A stretch of DNA of 53,488 nucleotides from Lachnospiraceae bacterium (GCA_017535945.1 JAFXTJ010000095.1:1-53488), one strand, 5' to 3'. Shown: positions 35,118 through 44,553, numbered from the stretch's first letter. Numbers and translations: made by a program. Notes: generated by a model not told the origin, from the letters alone.

Positions 35118-36587
35118 TCATATAAACTTCCAGGAGAGCACCTCATACCCGCTGCCGGCGTAGGTGAAATACACGTCATGCACCCCGCCGGGCACTGTCA
35201 GGAGGTCAGCCGTCACGGTCACGATCTGATCGCCCGGCGCCTCCACCGGCACATAGGCGAGCACCTCGCCGTCCGCGGCATCGAGACTGACACGGATCCA
35301 GCCGTTCCCCTGCCCGCGCACCTGCATCCCGAGCGCTTTTGCTCCTCTGTCCGCGAAATCCGCGCCGTACACGCTGCTCCAGCTGCCGTCGCCGATCCCG
35401 GTGAGGATCATCTCACCGTAGCCGCAGGCCTCGGAAGCACCGTACGCTCTCGTATCGATCCCGGCGGAATTGCCCATCGTCACCGCGCGGACCTCCGCGT
35501 ACGGATCGAGCGGGCAGATCTGCGGCACACCGCTCCGCGTGCCTTTCGCCGGCGCCGGAGCGCCGTTTTCATCGATCGGCAGACGGTCGATATTGGTGCT
35601 GCGGTAACCGCCGGTAATCTCCATCGCCTCCTCGAGGATCCTGGTATGATAGGCGATATACCACCCGCCCTTGAAATGAAACATGCAATGATGATTGTTG
35701 CCGCCTCTGCCGAAGAAATCCCCGGGATTTTTCAGCACGCCGCGGTCAAGCGTAAAAGGTCCCATCGGCGCATCAGAGACCATCGTGACGATCTCGCCGT
35801 TGTCGAATCCGTACTTCGCGGTCGCTTCCGGCGTCACATTGAAATTGGAACAATAGGAGTAGAAATACTTATCCCCGATCCGGTTGATACCGGAATCCTC
35901 AAAGAGATAAGGGACATGCGGGATCGGCACCGGATCCCCGTCCAGACTGATCATATCATCCGAAAGCCTCGCCATTCGCGCCGTCCCGGGATCCGGCTGA
36001 TGCGCCTCATCCGGGATACCGCCGCCGAAGTAGATATAGGCTTTTCCGTCCTCATCCTGCAGCACCGCGGGATCAAAGAGCCAGGTGACCTCCGCGCAGG
36101 TCGGTGTATCACGCGAGATCAGCGCCCGCCCGATGGGATCGGTGAAAGGTCCCGCCGGATCATCCGCGGTCAGGACCGCGATGCCGTTGCCGCTGTTTGC
36201 AAAATAGAGAAAGAATTTATCCTTGCCGTCGATCGTCTTCCAGGCCGCGGCAGGTGCCCAGGAATTGCCGCCCCATTTGGCGGCGCCGCTCTTCGAGGCG
36301 GCAGCGATGCAGCCGTGATCCGTCCAGTTCACGAGATCCGCCGAGGAGACCACATGGATCTTGTTGATATCGCCGTAGGTATTCTCGCCGATCACGCCCT
36401 TGTCATCCGGCACCGGCGCGTCGCCCGTCATGTAGAGATACACCCTGTCACGGTAAACGAGCGCCCACGGATCCGCGCCGAAGCGCTGTGTCATCACGGG
36501 GTTGTGATTGCCGGGCTTCTTGAGCGGTCTGCAGAGATCAAGTCCCCGAAACAGTTCCGCAGCGTCTTTCCTGTTTTGCTCTCCCAT
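35118..36587 (-). CDS. GH43 family glycosidase with C-terminal CBM6-like domain
   Basis: The start is the ATG at 36587 (MGEQNRKDA), with AAGGAAG upstream, giving 489 aa and no signal peptide. The five-bladed propeller residues are visible: Asp39 in RFGADPWALVY, Asp172 in WLFDPAVLQ and Glu230 in YLFEDSGI. The last 130 residues are beta-rich and CBM6-like (ASEACGYGEMILTG, VYFTYAGSGYEVLSWKF). This layout matches arabinoxylan arabinofuranosidases/xylosidases of the XynD type. It is the fourth gene of the GH120-GH51-LacI-GH43 run. It most likely removes arabinose or xylose from imported oligomers. Confidence 0.88.
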   Translation of the reverse strand: MGEQNRKDAAELFRGLDLCRPLKKPGNHNPVMTQRFGADPWALVYRDRVYLYMTGDAPVPDDKGVIGENTYGDINKIHVVSSADLVNWTDHGCIAAASKSGAAKWGGNSWAPAAAWKTIDGKDKFFLYFANSGNGIAVLTADDPAGPFTDPIGRALISRDTPTCAEVTWLFDPAVLQDEDGKAYIYFGGGIPDEAHQPDPGTARMARLSDDMISLDGDPVPIPHVPYLFEDSGINRIGDKYFYSYCSNFNVTPEATAKYGFDNGEIVTMVSDAPMGPFTLDRGVLKNPGDFFGRGGNNHHCMFHFKGGWYIAYHTRILEEAMEITGGYRSTNIDRLPIDENGAPAPAKGTRSGVPQICPLDPYAEVRAVTMGNSAGIDTRAYGASEACGYGEMILTGIGDGSWSSVYGADFADRGAKALGMQVRGQGNGWIRVSLDAADGEVLAYVPVEAPGDQIVTVTADLLTVPGGVHDVYFTYAGSGYEVLSWKFI

Positions 36588-36645
36588 GGGGGGTCTTCCT
36601 TTCTGTGGATGGATCAGCGGGTGACAGTTGTTCCGCTCACCGGCA

Positions 36646-37683
36646 TCAGCCGATGCTGGAACGCTTGACGAGGTGGCAGGGGAATCTGCGGACATCGGGT
36701 TCTCCCGTGTTTTCCTCCTGCTCTCCCTCGATCCGGTCGATCAGTAACTCCGCGGCACACTGTCCGATCTCGGAAAGCGGCAGCGCCGTGGTGGTCAGCG
36801 GCGGGTTGAAATACGCAGCGATGCTCTCATCGTCAAATCCCGCAACGGAGATTTCCCTCCCGATGCGGATCTTCCGGCTGTTCAGGTAATCATAGACTCC
36901 TCCGGCCATCTTGTCGGAGATCGCGAAGAACGCGCTGGGTTTTCTTGCGCTCAGCGTCTCCGCGCCGAGCCATCCGCTCTCCCTGGTCCACTCGCCGTAG
37001 TAGACGAGGTCCGGATCGAACGGGACACCGTGCTCGAACAGAGCGCGCTGATAACCGATCAGACGCTGCTGCGTGTGGATATTCTCCTGCTTGCCGCCGA
37101 TGAAGCCGATCCGCTCGTGCCCCTTGTTTAACAGGAGCGAAACGATCTCGCAGGCACTCTTCTCATCGTCGATGACAACGGAAGGCACCTTTGCCGAATC
37201 GGAAAACGCGTAGCACATCACCGCGGGGAACGGCAGCATCTCGTCAAAGCAGCGTATGATCCGCGCGTGTCCGGCGAGATAGATCACTCCGTCTACACGT
37301 GCGGAGAGCACATCCTGCAGCACCGGATCCACGATGGAATGATAGGCCTCCTCGCTGTCATACCAGGTGTCTCCCCATCTGGCATAGAGGCGGAGATTGC
37401 GCACCGTCACGCGGTAATCGTGCTCCTCGCTGTACTCCATGATGCTCTCGATGACCGGCGGCGATGTAAACTGTGCGATATCCTCGGCGATGATGGCGAT
37501 GATCCTGGTCCGCTGCATCCTGAGACCCTTGGCTACATAATTGGGCTTGTAGCCGGTCTCCTCGATCGCGGCCAGGATCTTCTCCTGTGTCTCGCGGCTG
37601 GTCTTCGCCTTGCCGTTGATGACATTCGATACCGTCGTGGGAGATACGCCGCAGCGGTCAGCGATCTCTTTGATCGTGACCAT
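36646..37683 (-). CDS. LacI family transcriptional regulator
   Basis: The protein has 345 aa. The HTH at residues 2-25 (TIKEIADRCGVSPTTVSNVING) and the hinge (NYVAKGLRMQRTRIIAIIA) are typical. The effector domain spans 60-335, with NKGHERIGFIGG and AISDKMAGGVYDYL and a SVAGFDDESIA strand. It lies between GH51 (8-base gap) and GH43 and is likely the local arabinoxylan regulator. A repeated 13-bp palindrome near the GH120 promoter, ATTGTTTAACGAT, is the best candidate operator. It is a full-length, ordinary LacI protein. Confidence 0.95.
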   Translation of the reverse strand: MVTIKEIADRCGVSPTTVSNVINGKAKTSRETQEKILAAIEETGYKPNYVAKGLRMQRTRIIAIIAEDIAQFTSPPVIESIMEYSEEHDYRVTVRNLRLYARWGDTWYDSEEAYHSIVDPVLQDVLSARVDGVIYLAGHARIIRCFDEMLPFPAVMCYAFSDSAKVPSVVIDDEKSACEIVSLLLNKGHERIGFIGGKQENIHTQQRLIGYQRALFEHGVPFDPDLVYYGEWTRESGWLGAETLSARKPSAFFAISDKMAGGVYDYLNSRKIRIGREISVAGFDDESIAAYFNPPLTTTALPLSEIGQCAAELLIDRIEGEQEENTGEPDVRRFPCHLVKRSSIG

Positions 37684-37690
37684 CTCTGTG

Positions 37691-39205
37691 TTATTCCTTT
37701 CCTTCCACGCGCAGCATAACGACCGAAGCCCTGGGCAGCTTCACCGCAAGCTTCCGGCCCTCACCGCTGTACCCGTTAAACGCCTCTTCCTTCACCGTAT
37801 CCGGCGTGTCAAAGGTGTTGTGATCATGCACATCGGAGGACGTCACGATGCTCGCCTCCTTTACCGTAACCGCACTGTCGTCTGCAAAAAGGATCTCGAG
37901 ATCCTGCGCATCCGTCAGGGAGAGATTGTTCAGCGTGATCGTCACGACGCCGTCCTTTTCGGAGACGGACTCCGTGAGAACGGGCACCTGCCACTCGCCG
38001 ATGCCGATGGTCTCCGCTCCCGTGAGCGAGCTCTCCAGCAGCTTGGCGCCCTGATGATACCGGTACTGATGCATGACATGCCAGGTAGGCGTCTTCACCA
38101 TCTTTTCGCCCTCGGTGAGGATCACCGCCTGCAGGACATTGACCGTCTGCGCGAGGCAGGCCATCTTCACGCGGTCGCTGTGCTTGTTAAAGATATTGAG
38201 TGTGATGCCGGCCACCAGGGCATCGCGTACCGTGGACTGCTGATAGAGGAAACCGGGATTCGTGCCCTTCTCCACATCAAACCAGTTGCCCCATTCATCC
38301 ACCGCGAAGCCGATCTTCTTCTCCGGATCGAACTGATCGGCGACCGCCTCATGACCGCGGATCATCTGCTCCATGCCGAGCGCCTTGAAGAGCGTCTGAT
38401 ACCATCCCTCCTCCGTGAACTGTGTCGCGGCGCCCTTATCGTCCCACCCGCCGGGGAACACATAATAATGCAGGCTCATCAGATCCATCATCCCGTGGGA
38501 ATTAGCGGGCGCATGATCATAGCAGGTCTCCAGGAGCACTCTGGTCCAGTAGGTATCCTCCGTGCCGGGGCCGCAGGCGACCTTGGCGATCGGTCTGTCC
38601 TTATCATACTGGCGGACATAGGTCTGATAACGACGGTATTCATTGGCATAATGAGCGGGCGTCATATTGCCGCCGCAGCCCCAGTTCTCGTTGCCCACAC
38701 CGAAATAATCCACACGCCAGGGCTCCTCATGGCCGTTCTTCTTGCGCAGCTCCGCCATCGGGGAGACGCCGTTAAAGGTCATGTACTCGACCCACTCGCT
38801 CATCTCCTGCACGGTGCCGCTGCCGAGGTTGCCGTTCACATAGGTCTTGCAGCCGATCTGGCGGCACAGTTCCATATACTCGTGGGTACCGAAGCTGTTA
38901 TCCTCGATCACGCCGCCCCAGTGCGTGTTGACCAGCTTCTTGCGGCCGGATTTCTCGCCGATCCCGTCCTTCCAGTGATACTCATCGGCAAAACAGCCGC
39001 CGGGCCAGCGCAGCACAGGCACTCTGATCTCTTTGAGCGCTTCCACCACATCCGTGCGCATACCGTTGACATTGGGGATATCGGACTTTTCGCCCACATA
39101 CATGCCGTCATAGATGCAGCGCCCCAGATGCTCCGAGAAATGTCCGTAGACCTCGGGTTCGATCCTGCTCTTCTTATTCGCGGTGTCGATCACAAGTCTC
39201 GCCAT
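37691..39205 (-). CDS. abfA: Alpha-L-arabinofuranosidase, GH51
   Basis: This 504-aa cytoplasmic enzyme releases arabinose from arabino-oligosaccharides. Family marks are YGHFSEHLGRCIYDG, RWPGGCFADEYHW, acid/base Glu173 in VGNENWGCGG and nucleophile Glu304 in VDEWGNW. The C-terminal beta domain is complete. There is no signal peptide. The ribosome binding site AGGAG is five bases from the ATG at 39205. It is the second gene of the four-gene run, 66 bases after GH120. Confidence 0.96.
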   Translation of the reverse strand: MARLVIDTANKKSRIEPEVYGHFSEHLGRCIYDGMYVGEKSDIPNVNGMRTDVVEALKEIRVPVLRWPGGCFADEYHWKDGIGEKSGRKKLVNTHWGGVIEDNSFGTHEYMELCRQIGCKTYVNGNLGSGTVQEMSEWVEYMTFNGVSPMAELRKKNGHEEPWRVDYFGVGNENWGCGGNMTPAHYANEYRRYQTYVRQYDKDRPIAKVACGPGTEDTYWTRVLLETCYDHAPANSHGMMDLMSLHYYVFPGGWDDKGAATQFTEEGWYQTLFKALGMEQMIRGHEAVADQFDPEKKIGFAVDEWGNWFDVEKGTNPGFLYQQSTVRDALVAGITLNIFNKHSDRVKMACLAQTVNVLQAVILTEGEKMVKTPTWHVMHQYRYHQGAKLLESSLTGAETIGIGEWQVPVLTESVSEKDGVVTITLNNLSLTDAQDLEILFADDSAVTVKEASIVTSSDVHDHNTFDTPDTVKEEAFNGYSGEGRKLAVKLPRASVVMLRVEGKE

Positions 39206-39271
39206 GATAGCTCCTCTTCCCTTTCTCTGCGTTTCGCAGTCACGCCGCGGCCATCCCGCAGCCCCCGTTCT

Positions 39272-41281
39272 TTACTGTTCGAATTTCCACAATACCTTGG
39301 TCGCCGCCGGCGCCTGCGCGAAAGGTCCGGGCAGAGCCGCGACACCGCGATGGTCACCCAGATAATCGCTGTCAAAGGTGATCGCCGTGCCGTCCGTATT
39401 CTCGAAGCGCTGCTCCGGCTCAAAGGCACAGCCCAGGATGTCGCTCGTGATGATGCGGTCTTTGAAGTCCTTTAGATGCTTGTAGAGATCCGTCTTGATC
39501 GTGTAACGGCCGTTCTTCTCCACCAGCTCCACGCTCACGCGCGCTTTTCGCACGGAGACAGTGAATCCGTCCTTCTCGTGCTTGCTGACGCTCGCGCCGT
39601 TGAAATAGGCGTTGCCGCCGACCCATACGGGCAGATGCCCGAAATGTGCCTCGCCCAGATGCATCATGTCCGGATGCTTCTCGAAATCGAACTGATCGTT
39701 CCAGTCCTCATAGGACGGGAAGATGTCAAACGGCTTCGTCCCGACCGCCTCGTGTTCCGGATGCTGGGCAGGCCGCTTCTTATCATGGATGGGATAGACC
39801 TGCACGAAGATGTTGTTGTAGATGCGGTCGTCGCCGTGCAGGATCGTCATGAAGCCGGCGACCTCGGTACGGTGCCTGATATGGTAAGGTGTGTACCTGG
39901 GCTCTCTCTGGCCGTTGACGATGCTGTCCACACCCGAATTGATGAGGGAGAAGCCGCCGAGGATCAGATTGTGGACGACGCCGATGCCTTCGCTGGGGAT
40001 CGTGATCGACACCGGCGAGAGCAGCAGATTGTTGTCGATGAGGGTCGGGCCGTGGCCCACCTCGACGAAGACATCCGTCGAGAACATCGCGCCCTGCGCC
40101 TGCTTCCTGCCCTCCGGACGGACATTGTCATGCATGAGGTTCCGGCTGACCCGTGCACCCTGGGCCTCCCAGTCAAGCCAGACACCCATGATGCAGTGGT
40201 GGATATGATTGCGCCGGATCGTCACATCGATCGCCGCGTGCAGCTTGATGCCCGCGGTCTCCGCGCCGCCCAGCTGCTGGGAATTGCAGATATGATGGAT
40301 CTCGCAGTCCTCGATCGTGGAGAAGACACCGCCCATGCGGCCCACGATACCGGTCTGCTCGCAGTGATGGACATTGCAGCGGCGGACGATATGATGCCCG
40401 ACACGCTCCTTGAGCCAGCCGTGATACTGGCCGCGGCAGACGGCGTCGCGCTCCATCTGCGTCGGGCTCTTCACATGCTTATGGAAGAAATACTGATCAT
40501 TCTCGGGATCGCAGTATTTGCCCAGGGAGATGCCGCAGCAGCGGCTGCCGTAGACTTCGCAGTCCTCGATGATCCAGGCGCGGGACCAGTGCGGGCCGAT
40601 CATGCCGTCCTGATAGGAGGCCGGCGGCGCCCAGGTGGTCGCTGCCTTGCAGATCGTGAAGCCGCTCACCGTGATACAGTCGATCCCGTTCTCCTCCGGC
40701 ATGAAGCAGTTCCTGCGGACCGCGATCTCGACCTTCTCCTTATTGGGATCCAGACCGCGGAAATTGGCATACAGGACCGTCTCGTCGCCGTCCTGCTCGG
40801 TGAACCACTTGTAGCGGGATTCCTCCTGGTTCCATGCGCATGGATCCGCGGCGCCCTTGATGCAGTCCTTGAGGGAATCCGCCTCGTACATGGCCAGATC
40901 GTTTAAGTAGACGCTGCCGGTGTGGCGGATCGCCGGTGCGAAATACCAGTCCCCGCAAACTCTTTCCACATAGGGGTTATAGGAGCCGAACACGCCGTTG
41001 TTGACACGCGCGGTCCAGACATCACCCTTATACTTCTTCCAGCCCTTCATCTCCTCGGCGCCCGTGATCACGGCAGCCAGAGGCTTCTCGGAACGGTAGA
41101 CGATGCGCCTGTCATCGGTTCCCGCATGACGGGGCACGACATGTTCGCGGTAGATCCCGGGAGCAACGATGACCTCATCTCCGGGCTTTGCGATGCGCGC
41201 GGCATCGTCAATGTGCTTAAACGGCATGTTTTTGGAGCCGTCCCCGTCTTTGGAAGCGCTGGCTGATACGTAGTAGATCAT
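39272..41281 (-). CDS. Beta-xylosidase, GH120 (XylC-like right-handed beta-helix)
   Basis: This 669-aa parallel beta-helix enzyme closely resembles Thermoanaerobacterium XylC. Shared motifs are TTWAPPASYQDGMIGP, WSRAWIIEDCEVYG, AGIKLHAAIDVTIRRNHIHH and GVWLDWEAQGARVSRNLM. By comparison with XylC, Asp370 in WLDWEAQG is the nucleophile and Glu407 in VFVEVGHGP the acid/base. About 14 extra residues lie between them (385-402 region). There is no signal peptide, so it acts on imported xylo-oligomers. The ribosome binding site AAGGAGG is four bases before the ATG. A LacI-type palindrome sits between the predicted promoter and the start. It is the first gene of the GH120-GH51-LacI-GH43 run. Confidence 0.92.
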   Translation of the reverse strand: MIYYVSASASKDGDGSKNMPFKHIDDAARIAKPGDEVIVAPGIYREHVVPRHAGTDDRRIVYRSEKPLAAVITGAEEMKGWKKYKGDVWTARVNNGVFGSYNPYVERVCGDWYFAPAIRHTGSVYLNDLAMYEADSLKDCIKGAADPCAWNQEESRYKWFTEQDGDETVLYANFRGLDPNKEKVEIAVRRNCFMPEENGIDCITVSGFTICKAATTWAPPASYQDGMIGPHWSRAWIIEDCEVYGSRCCGISLGKYCDPENDQYFFHKHVKSPTQMERDAVCRGQYHGWLKERVGHHIVRRCNVHHCEQTGIVGRMGGVFSTIEDCEIHHICNSQQLGGAETAGIKLHAAIDVTIRRNHIHHCIMGVWLDWEAQGARVSRNLMHDNVRPEGRKQAQGAMFSTDVFVEVGHGPTLIDNNLLLSPVSITIPSEGIGVVHNLILGGFSLINSGVDSIVNGQREPRYTPYHIRHRTEVAGFMTILHGDDRIYNNIFVQVYPIHDKKRPAQHPEHEAVGTKPFDIFPSYEDWNDQFDFEKHPDMMHLGEAHFGHLPVWVGGNAYFNGASVSKHEKDGFTVSVRKARVSVELVEKNGRYTIKTDLYKHLKDFKDRIITSDILGCAFEPEQRFENTDGTAITFDSDYLGDHRGVAALPGPFAQAPAATKVLWKFEQ

Positions 41282-41338
41282 ACGTCCTCCTTATCTGATC
41301 CGATTGATCTGAAAAAAGAAATGTTTACCGGTTGGTGT

Positions 41339-41351
41339 ATCGTTAAACAAT
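41339..41351 (-). promoter_or_regulatory. LacI-type operator, site A (GH120)
   Basis: The minus-strand sequence is ATTGTTTAACGAT, an imperfect palindrome around GTT-N-AAC. It lies about 15-25 bases downstream of the predicted GH120 transcription start. Three similar sites occur at 41457, 44554 and 44638. Confidence 0.6.
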
Positions 41352-41372
41352 CACAAACACCCACGCTTTCAT

Positions 41373-41400
41373 ACTATATTACGGCGATCGCGCTTGTCAA
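41373..41400 (-). promoter_or_regulatory. Predicted promoter of the GH120 operon
   Basis: TTGACA (41400-41395) is followed by TATAGT (41378-41373, 16-base spacer), or TAGTAT with an 18-base spacer, on the minus strand. It is placed just upstream of operator site A. Confidence 0.55.
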
Positions 41401-41456
41401 TGTTTATTTTTTGTTGTAACCTGTATATGATTTTGTCATTGTATCTGTATTCGGGC

Positions 41457-41469
41457 ATTGTTTAACGTT
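41457..41469 (+). promoter_or_regulatory. LacI-type operator, site B (DUF5060/DUF4038-like gene)
   Basis: The sequence is ATTGTTTAACGTT, 12 of 13 identical to site A read on the opposite strand. It lies 25 bases before the start codon of the divergent putative hydrolase. The promoter of that gene is not clear; TATGAT at 41426-41431 is a possible -10. Confidence 0.55.
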
Positions 41470-41493
41470 TTTTCGTCAGCGGGAGGAATGCCG

Positions 41494-43047
41494 ATGCAAG
41501 CGATCACCTATCCTGACACCGTCGAACGCTGGGGCGTCCTGGAGATCCGCATCCATGCGGTGCCGTCCGGCAACCCGTTCACGGACTGCCGGCTCTCCGG
41601 TCTCTTCACGGAAGGCGGTGTGACCCGCACAGCGGAGGGCTTCTATGACGGCGGCGACACCTTTGTCATCCGCTATATGCCCGAAGAGGAAGGTCGTCTG
41701 CATTTCGGTCTCGAGGGCGGCCCCGTCTTCGCCGATCTCCTGCCTCTGGAAGGCACCTGTCTCGTGACACCCCCCTCCGGGAACAACCACGGCCCCGTGC
41801 GTGTGCGCGGAACAAGACATTTTTCCTATGCCGACGGCACGCCGTATCTGCCCTTCGGGACGACCTGCTACGCCTGGGTCCATCAGCCGGAGGAGCTGCA
41901 GAGGGAGACGCTCCGTACCCTGCGGGACGCGCCGTTCAACAAGATCCGTTTCTGCATTTTCCCGAAGCACTACGACTACAACTATGCGGAGCCCCTGACC
42001 TATCCCTATGAGGGAACGCCCTGCTCCACCGAAGGGCTCGACCGCAGCACGATGCAGCGTTTCACGGAGGAGAAGGCCGGCAGTCACTGGGACTTCACAC
42101 GGTTCAATCCCGCACATTTCGCCCGAATCGAAAAACGGATCGCGGATCTCGCCGCTCTGGGGATCGAGGCGGATCTCATCCTCTTCCACCCCTATGACCG
42201 CTGGGGCTTTGACGGCATGGGCACGGAATATGACGACCTCTACGTCCGCTACTGCATCAGCCGTTTCGCCGCGTACCGCAATGTCTGGTGGTCGCTTGCC
42301 AATGAATATGACTACATCCGCACCAAAACGGTCGACGACTGGGAACGCATCGCCGGGATCATCTGCCGGGACGACCCGTACGGACATCTGCGCTCGATCC
42401 ACAACGGCCCCGCTTTCTACGACTTTCATAAACAGTGGCCCACGCATCTCTCGCTCCAGGGCACCGACCGCTACCGGAGCGTCGAACGCACGGAGGAACT
42501 GCTCGCCGAATACGGCAGACCGCTCATGTGGGACGAGGTGCTCTACGAAGGCAATATCGATCTGGGCTGGGGCAATATTACCGGCGAGGAGATGACGCGC
42601 CGCTTCTGGGAAGGTGTCCTGCGCGGCGGCTATGCCGGCCACGGCGAGACGCTGCTGGATGCCTGCGATGAACATGTAGACGAGGCCGTCCTGTGGTGGT
42701 CGCACGGCGGACACCTGAAAGGGGAAAGTCCCGCCCGGATCGCGTTCTTAAAGAAGATCCTGGAGGAAGTGCCGGGGCAGGCACTGCGGGCGCTCCCCGG
42801 CTACTGGGATGTGATCGCCGCCGTTCCCGAAGCGGAACCGGACAGCGGCTATACCCTCTTCTACTTCACCTATCTGCGCCCGCTCTTCAGGGATTTTCAT
42901 CTCGATGCGGACAGGCGCTTCGAAGTCGATGTCATCGACACCTGGGAAATGCGCATTGAGCATCGCGGCATATTCGGCGGGGATTTCCGCATCCCGCTTG
43001 GCGGCAGACCCTATATGGCGATCCGGCTGAGGCCGGTGGACAGATAA
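41494..43047 (+). CDS. Putative glycoside hydrolase, DUF5060-DUF4038/DUF5605-like
   Basis: The start is the ATG at 41494 (MQAITYPDTVERW), with GGGAGG seven bases upstream, giving 517 aa and no signal peptide. The N-terminal 1-95 region is a small beta domain of the DUF5060 type (VERWGVLEIRIHA). Residues 100-420 form a TIM barrel of the DUF4038/apiosidase-like kind (YLPFGTTCYAWVHQ, NKIRFCIFPKHYDYNY), with candidate catalytic Glu271 in WWSLANEYDY and Glu348 in MWDEVLYEG. The end matches DUF5605-type tails. It is probably a pentose-specific glycosidase. It is divergent from GH120, shares a LacI-type operator region and precedes the esterase by 46 bases. The activity is not known. Confidence 0.82.
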   Translation: MQAITYPDTVERWGVLEIRIHAVPSGNPFTDCRLSGLFTEGGVTRTAEGFYDGGDTFVIRYMPEEEGRLHFGLEGGPVFADLLPLEGTCLVTPPSGNNHGPVRVRGTRHFSYADGTPYLPFGTTCYAWVHQPEELQRETLRTLRDAPFNKIRFCIFPKHYDYNYAEPLTYPYEGTPCSTEGLDRSTMQRFTEEKAGSHWDFTRFNPAHFARIEKRIADLAALGIEADLILFHPYDRWGFDGMGTEYDDLYVRYCISRFAAYRNVWWSLANEYDYIRTKTVDDWERIAGIICRDDPYGHLRSIHNGPAFYDFHKQWPTHLSLQGTDRYRSVERTEELLAEYGRPLMWDEVLYEGNIDLGWGNITGEEMTRRFWEGVLRGGYAGHGETLLDACDEHVDEAVLWWSHGGHLKGESPARIAFLKKILEEVPGQALRALPGYWDVIAAVPEAEPDSGYTLFYFTYLRPLFRDFHLDADRRFEVDVIDTWEMRIEHRGIFGGDFRIPLGGRPYMAIRLRPVDR

Positions 43048-43093
43048 CCAACCATTTGACACAAGGCAGGAAACTGCCGGAAAAGGAGGAGAC

Positions 43094-44443
43094 ATGTTAC
43101 GAACAACGCATGTGGAAAACGGTGATCTGCGGGGCATGCCCGGGACAGATCCGAGAGTGACGGCCTACCGGGGCATCCCGTTCGCTGCGCCGCCGACCGG
43201 AGAGAACCGCTGGCGCGCGCCGCAGCCCTGTCCGGACTGGGAGGGGGTCCTTGATGCCTACACCTACGGTCCCATCTCCTATCAGGAAACACCCGGACTC
43301 GGCACCGATGTCTACTGCAGGGAATGGCATGTGGATCCGGAGATCCCGATGAGCGAGGACAGCCTCTATCTCAATGTGTGGACACCCGCCAAAACAGCGG
43401 ACGAAAAACTTCCCGTCCTCTTCTGGATCTACGGCGGCGGCTTCCAGTGGGGATATACGGCGGAGATGGAATTCGACGGCGAACGTCTGGCGAGACGCGG
43501 GATCGTCGTCGTGACCGTCGCCTACCGCCTGGGCGTCTTCGGCTTCCTCTGCCATCCGGAGATCACAAAGGGATCGCCCGACGCCCCCGCGAACTTCGGT
43601 CTCCTCGACCAGCAGGCCGCGCTCAGATGGGTACACCGCAACATCGCAGCCTTTGGCGGAGATCCGGAGCGGATCACGATCGCCGGACAGTCCGCCGGCG
43701 GCGGCAGCGTCCTGCAGCAGCTGACCTGCGAGGAGAACGCGGATCTGATAAGCGGTGCCGCGATCATCAGCGGCATGATCCGCAACCCGAACGAGAAACA
43801 GGATATCTTCAAGCCGCTGACCCTCGAGCAGGCCGAGAAAAAGGGCGAGGAATTCTTCGCCTTCCTCGGGGTGAAGAGTCTCGCGGAAGCGCGTGCGATC
43901 GACTCCGCTGCACTCCTCGACGCCTATGACCGCTACGTGGCGGATCACTCGCGGGTCTTCCCGGTCACCGACGGGATCTTCAGCAAGGGCGACGCGCTGG
44001 ACCGCCTTATCGCAGGCGAATGTGCAAAAGTCCCCGTCATGGCCGGCTACACCAAAGACGAGTTTGTCTACGGCGGCGTGAACATCGTGCAGCAGACGGT
44101 GCATAATACCTTAAAGAGCGCACTGGAGAAGGATCCTTCCCGCCGCTTCTACTGCTACTGTTTCGGACCCGATATCCCGGGCTGGGACGATCCGGGCTGC
44201 TTCCATTCCGTGGATCTGTGGTTCTTCTTTGAGACACTGGGCAAGTGCTGGCGTCCCTTCGCCGGCCGTCATTTCGAGCTCGCCCGCACGATGGCTGACG
44301 AATTCGCGGATTTCGTGAAAACGGGATCTCCCAACGGCAAGGGCTGGGCGGATACGGATCTGCCCGAGTGGCGCCCGTTCACCGCGGACGATGCGGTCGA
44401 GATGGCATTCACATCGGAGGGCGCGGTCCTGAGAAAGGTGTGA
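43094..44443 (+). CDS. Type B carboxylesterase family protein
   Basis: This 449-aa alpha/beta hydrolase has the oxyanion-hole motif YGGGF (113-117), nucleophile Ser200 in GQSAGGGS, and DSLYLNVWTP (89-98 region), all standard for the carboxylesterase/lipase B family. The ending is shorter than in eukaryotic relatives. The start at 43094 has AAAAGGAGGAG upstream. It follows the putative hydrolase in the same transcript, which suggests removal of acetyl, feruloyl or similar esters from xylan fragments; the substrate is inferred from context only. There is no signal peptide. Confidence 0.88.
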   Translation: MLRTTHVENGDLRGMPGTDPRVTAYRGIPFAAPPTGENRWRAPQPCPDWEGVLDAYTYGPISYQETPGLGTDVYCREWHVDPEIPMSEDSLYLNVWTPAKTADEKLPVLFWIYGGGFQWGYTAEMEFDGERLARRGIVVVTVAYRLGVFGFLCHPEITKGSPDAPANFGLLDQQAALRWVHRNIAAFGGDPERITIAGQSAGGGSVLQQLTCEENADLISGAAIISGMIRNPNEKQDIFKPLTLEQAEKKGEEFFAFLGVKSLAEARAIDSAALLDAYDRYVADHSRVFPVTDGIFSKGDALDRLIAGECAKVPVMAGYTKDEFVYGGVNIVQQTVHNTLKSALEKDPSRRFYCYCFGPDIPGWDDPGCFHSVDLWFFFETLGKCWRPFAGRHFELARTMADEFADFVKTGSPNGKGWADTDLPEWRPFTADDAVEMAFTSEGAVLRKV

Positions 44444-44474
44444 CCGGGAGTAAAACGATTTATTTCTGAAGAAT

Positions 44475-44514
44475 AAGGAAACGGCTGCGGGACAAGTTCC
44501 GCAACCGTTTCCTT
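44475..44514. terminator. Long inverted repeat / probable terminator between convergent units
   Basis: AAGGAAACGG-CTGCGG and CCGCAA-CCGTTTCCTT form a stem of about 16 bp with an 8-base loop. It could end the esterase transcript on the plus strand. On the minus strand it is followed by T-rich TTATTCTTC and could end the predicted RNA that starts near 44575. Confidence 0.6.
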
Positions 44515-44553
44515 AAAGGAAGTATGATGAAGATTAATTCACAATGTTAGTTT

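Noticed and set aside
39272-41281. Parallel beta-helix protein as pectate lyase or polygalacturonase
   Set aside because: Motif matches over the whole length, including both catalytic segments, point to the GH120 beta-xylosidase XylC rather than to pectin enzymes.
44527-44550. Tiny frame MKINSQC after AAGGAAG on the plus strand
   Set aside because: Only seven codons, after the esterase stop and its likely terminator, with no downstream gene on that strand to control.
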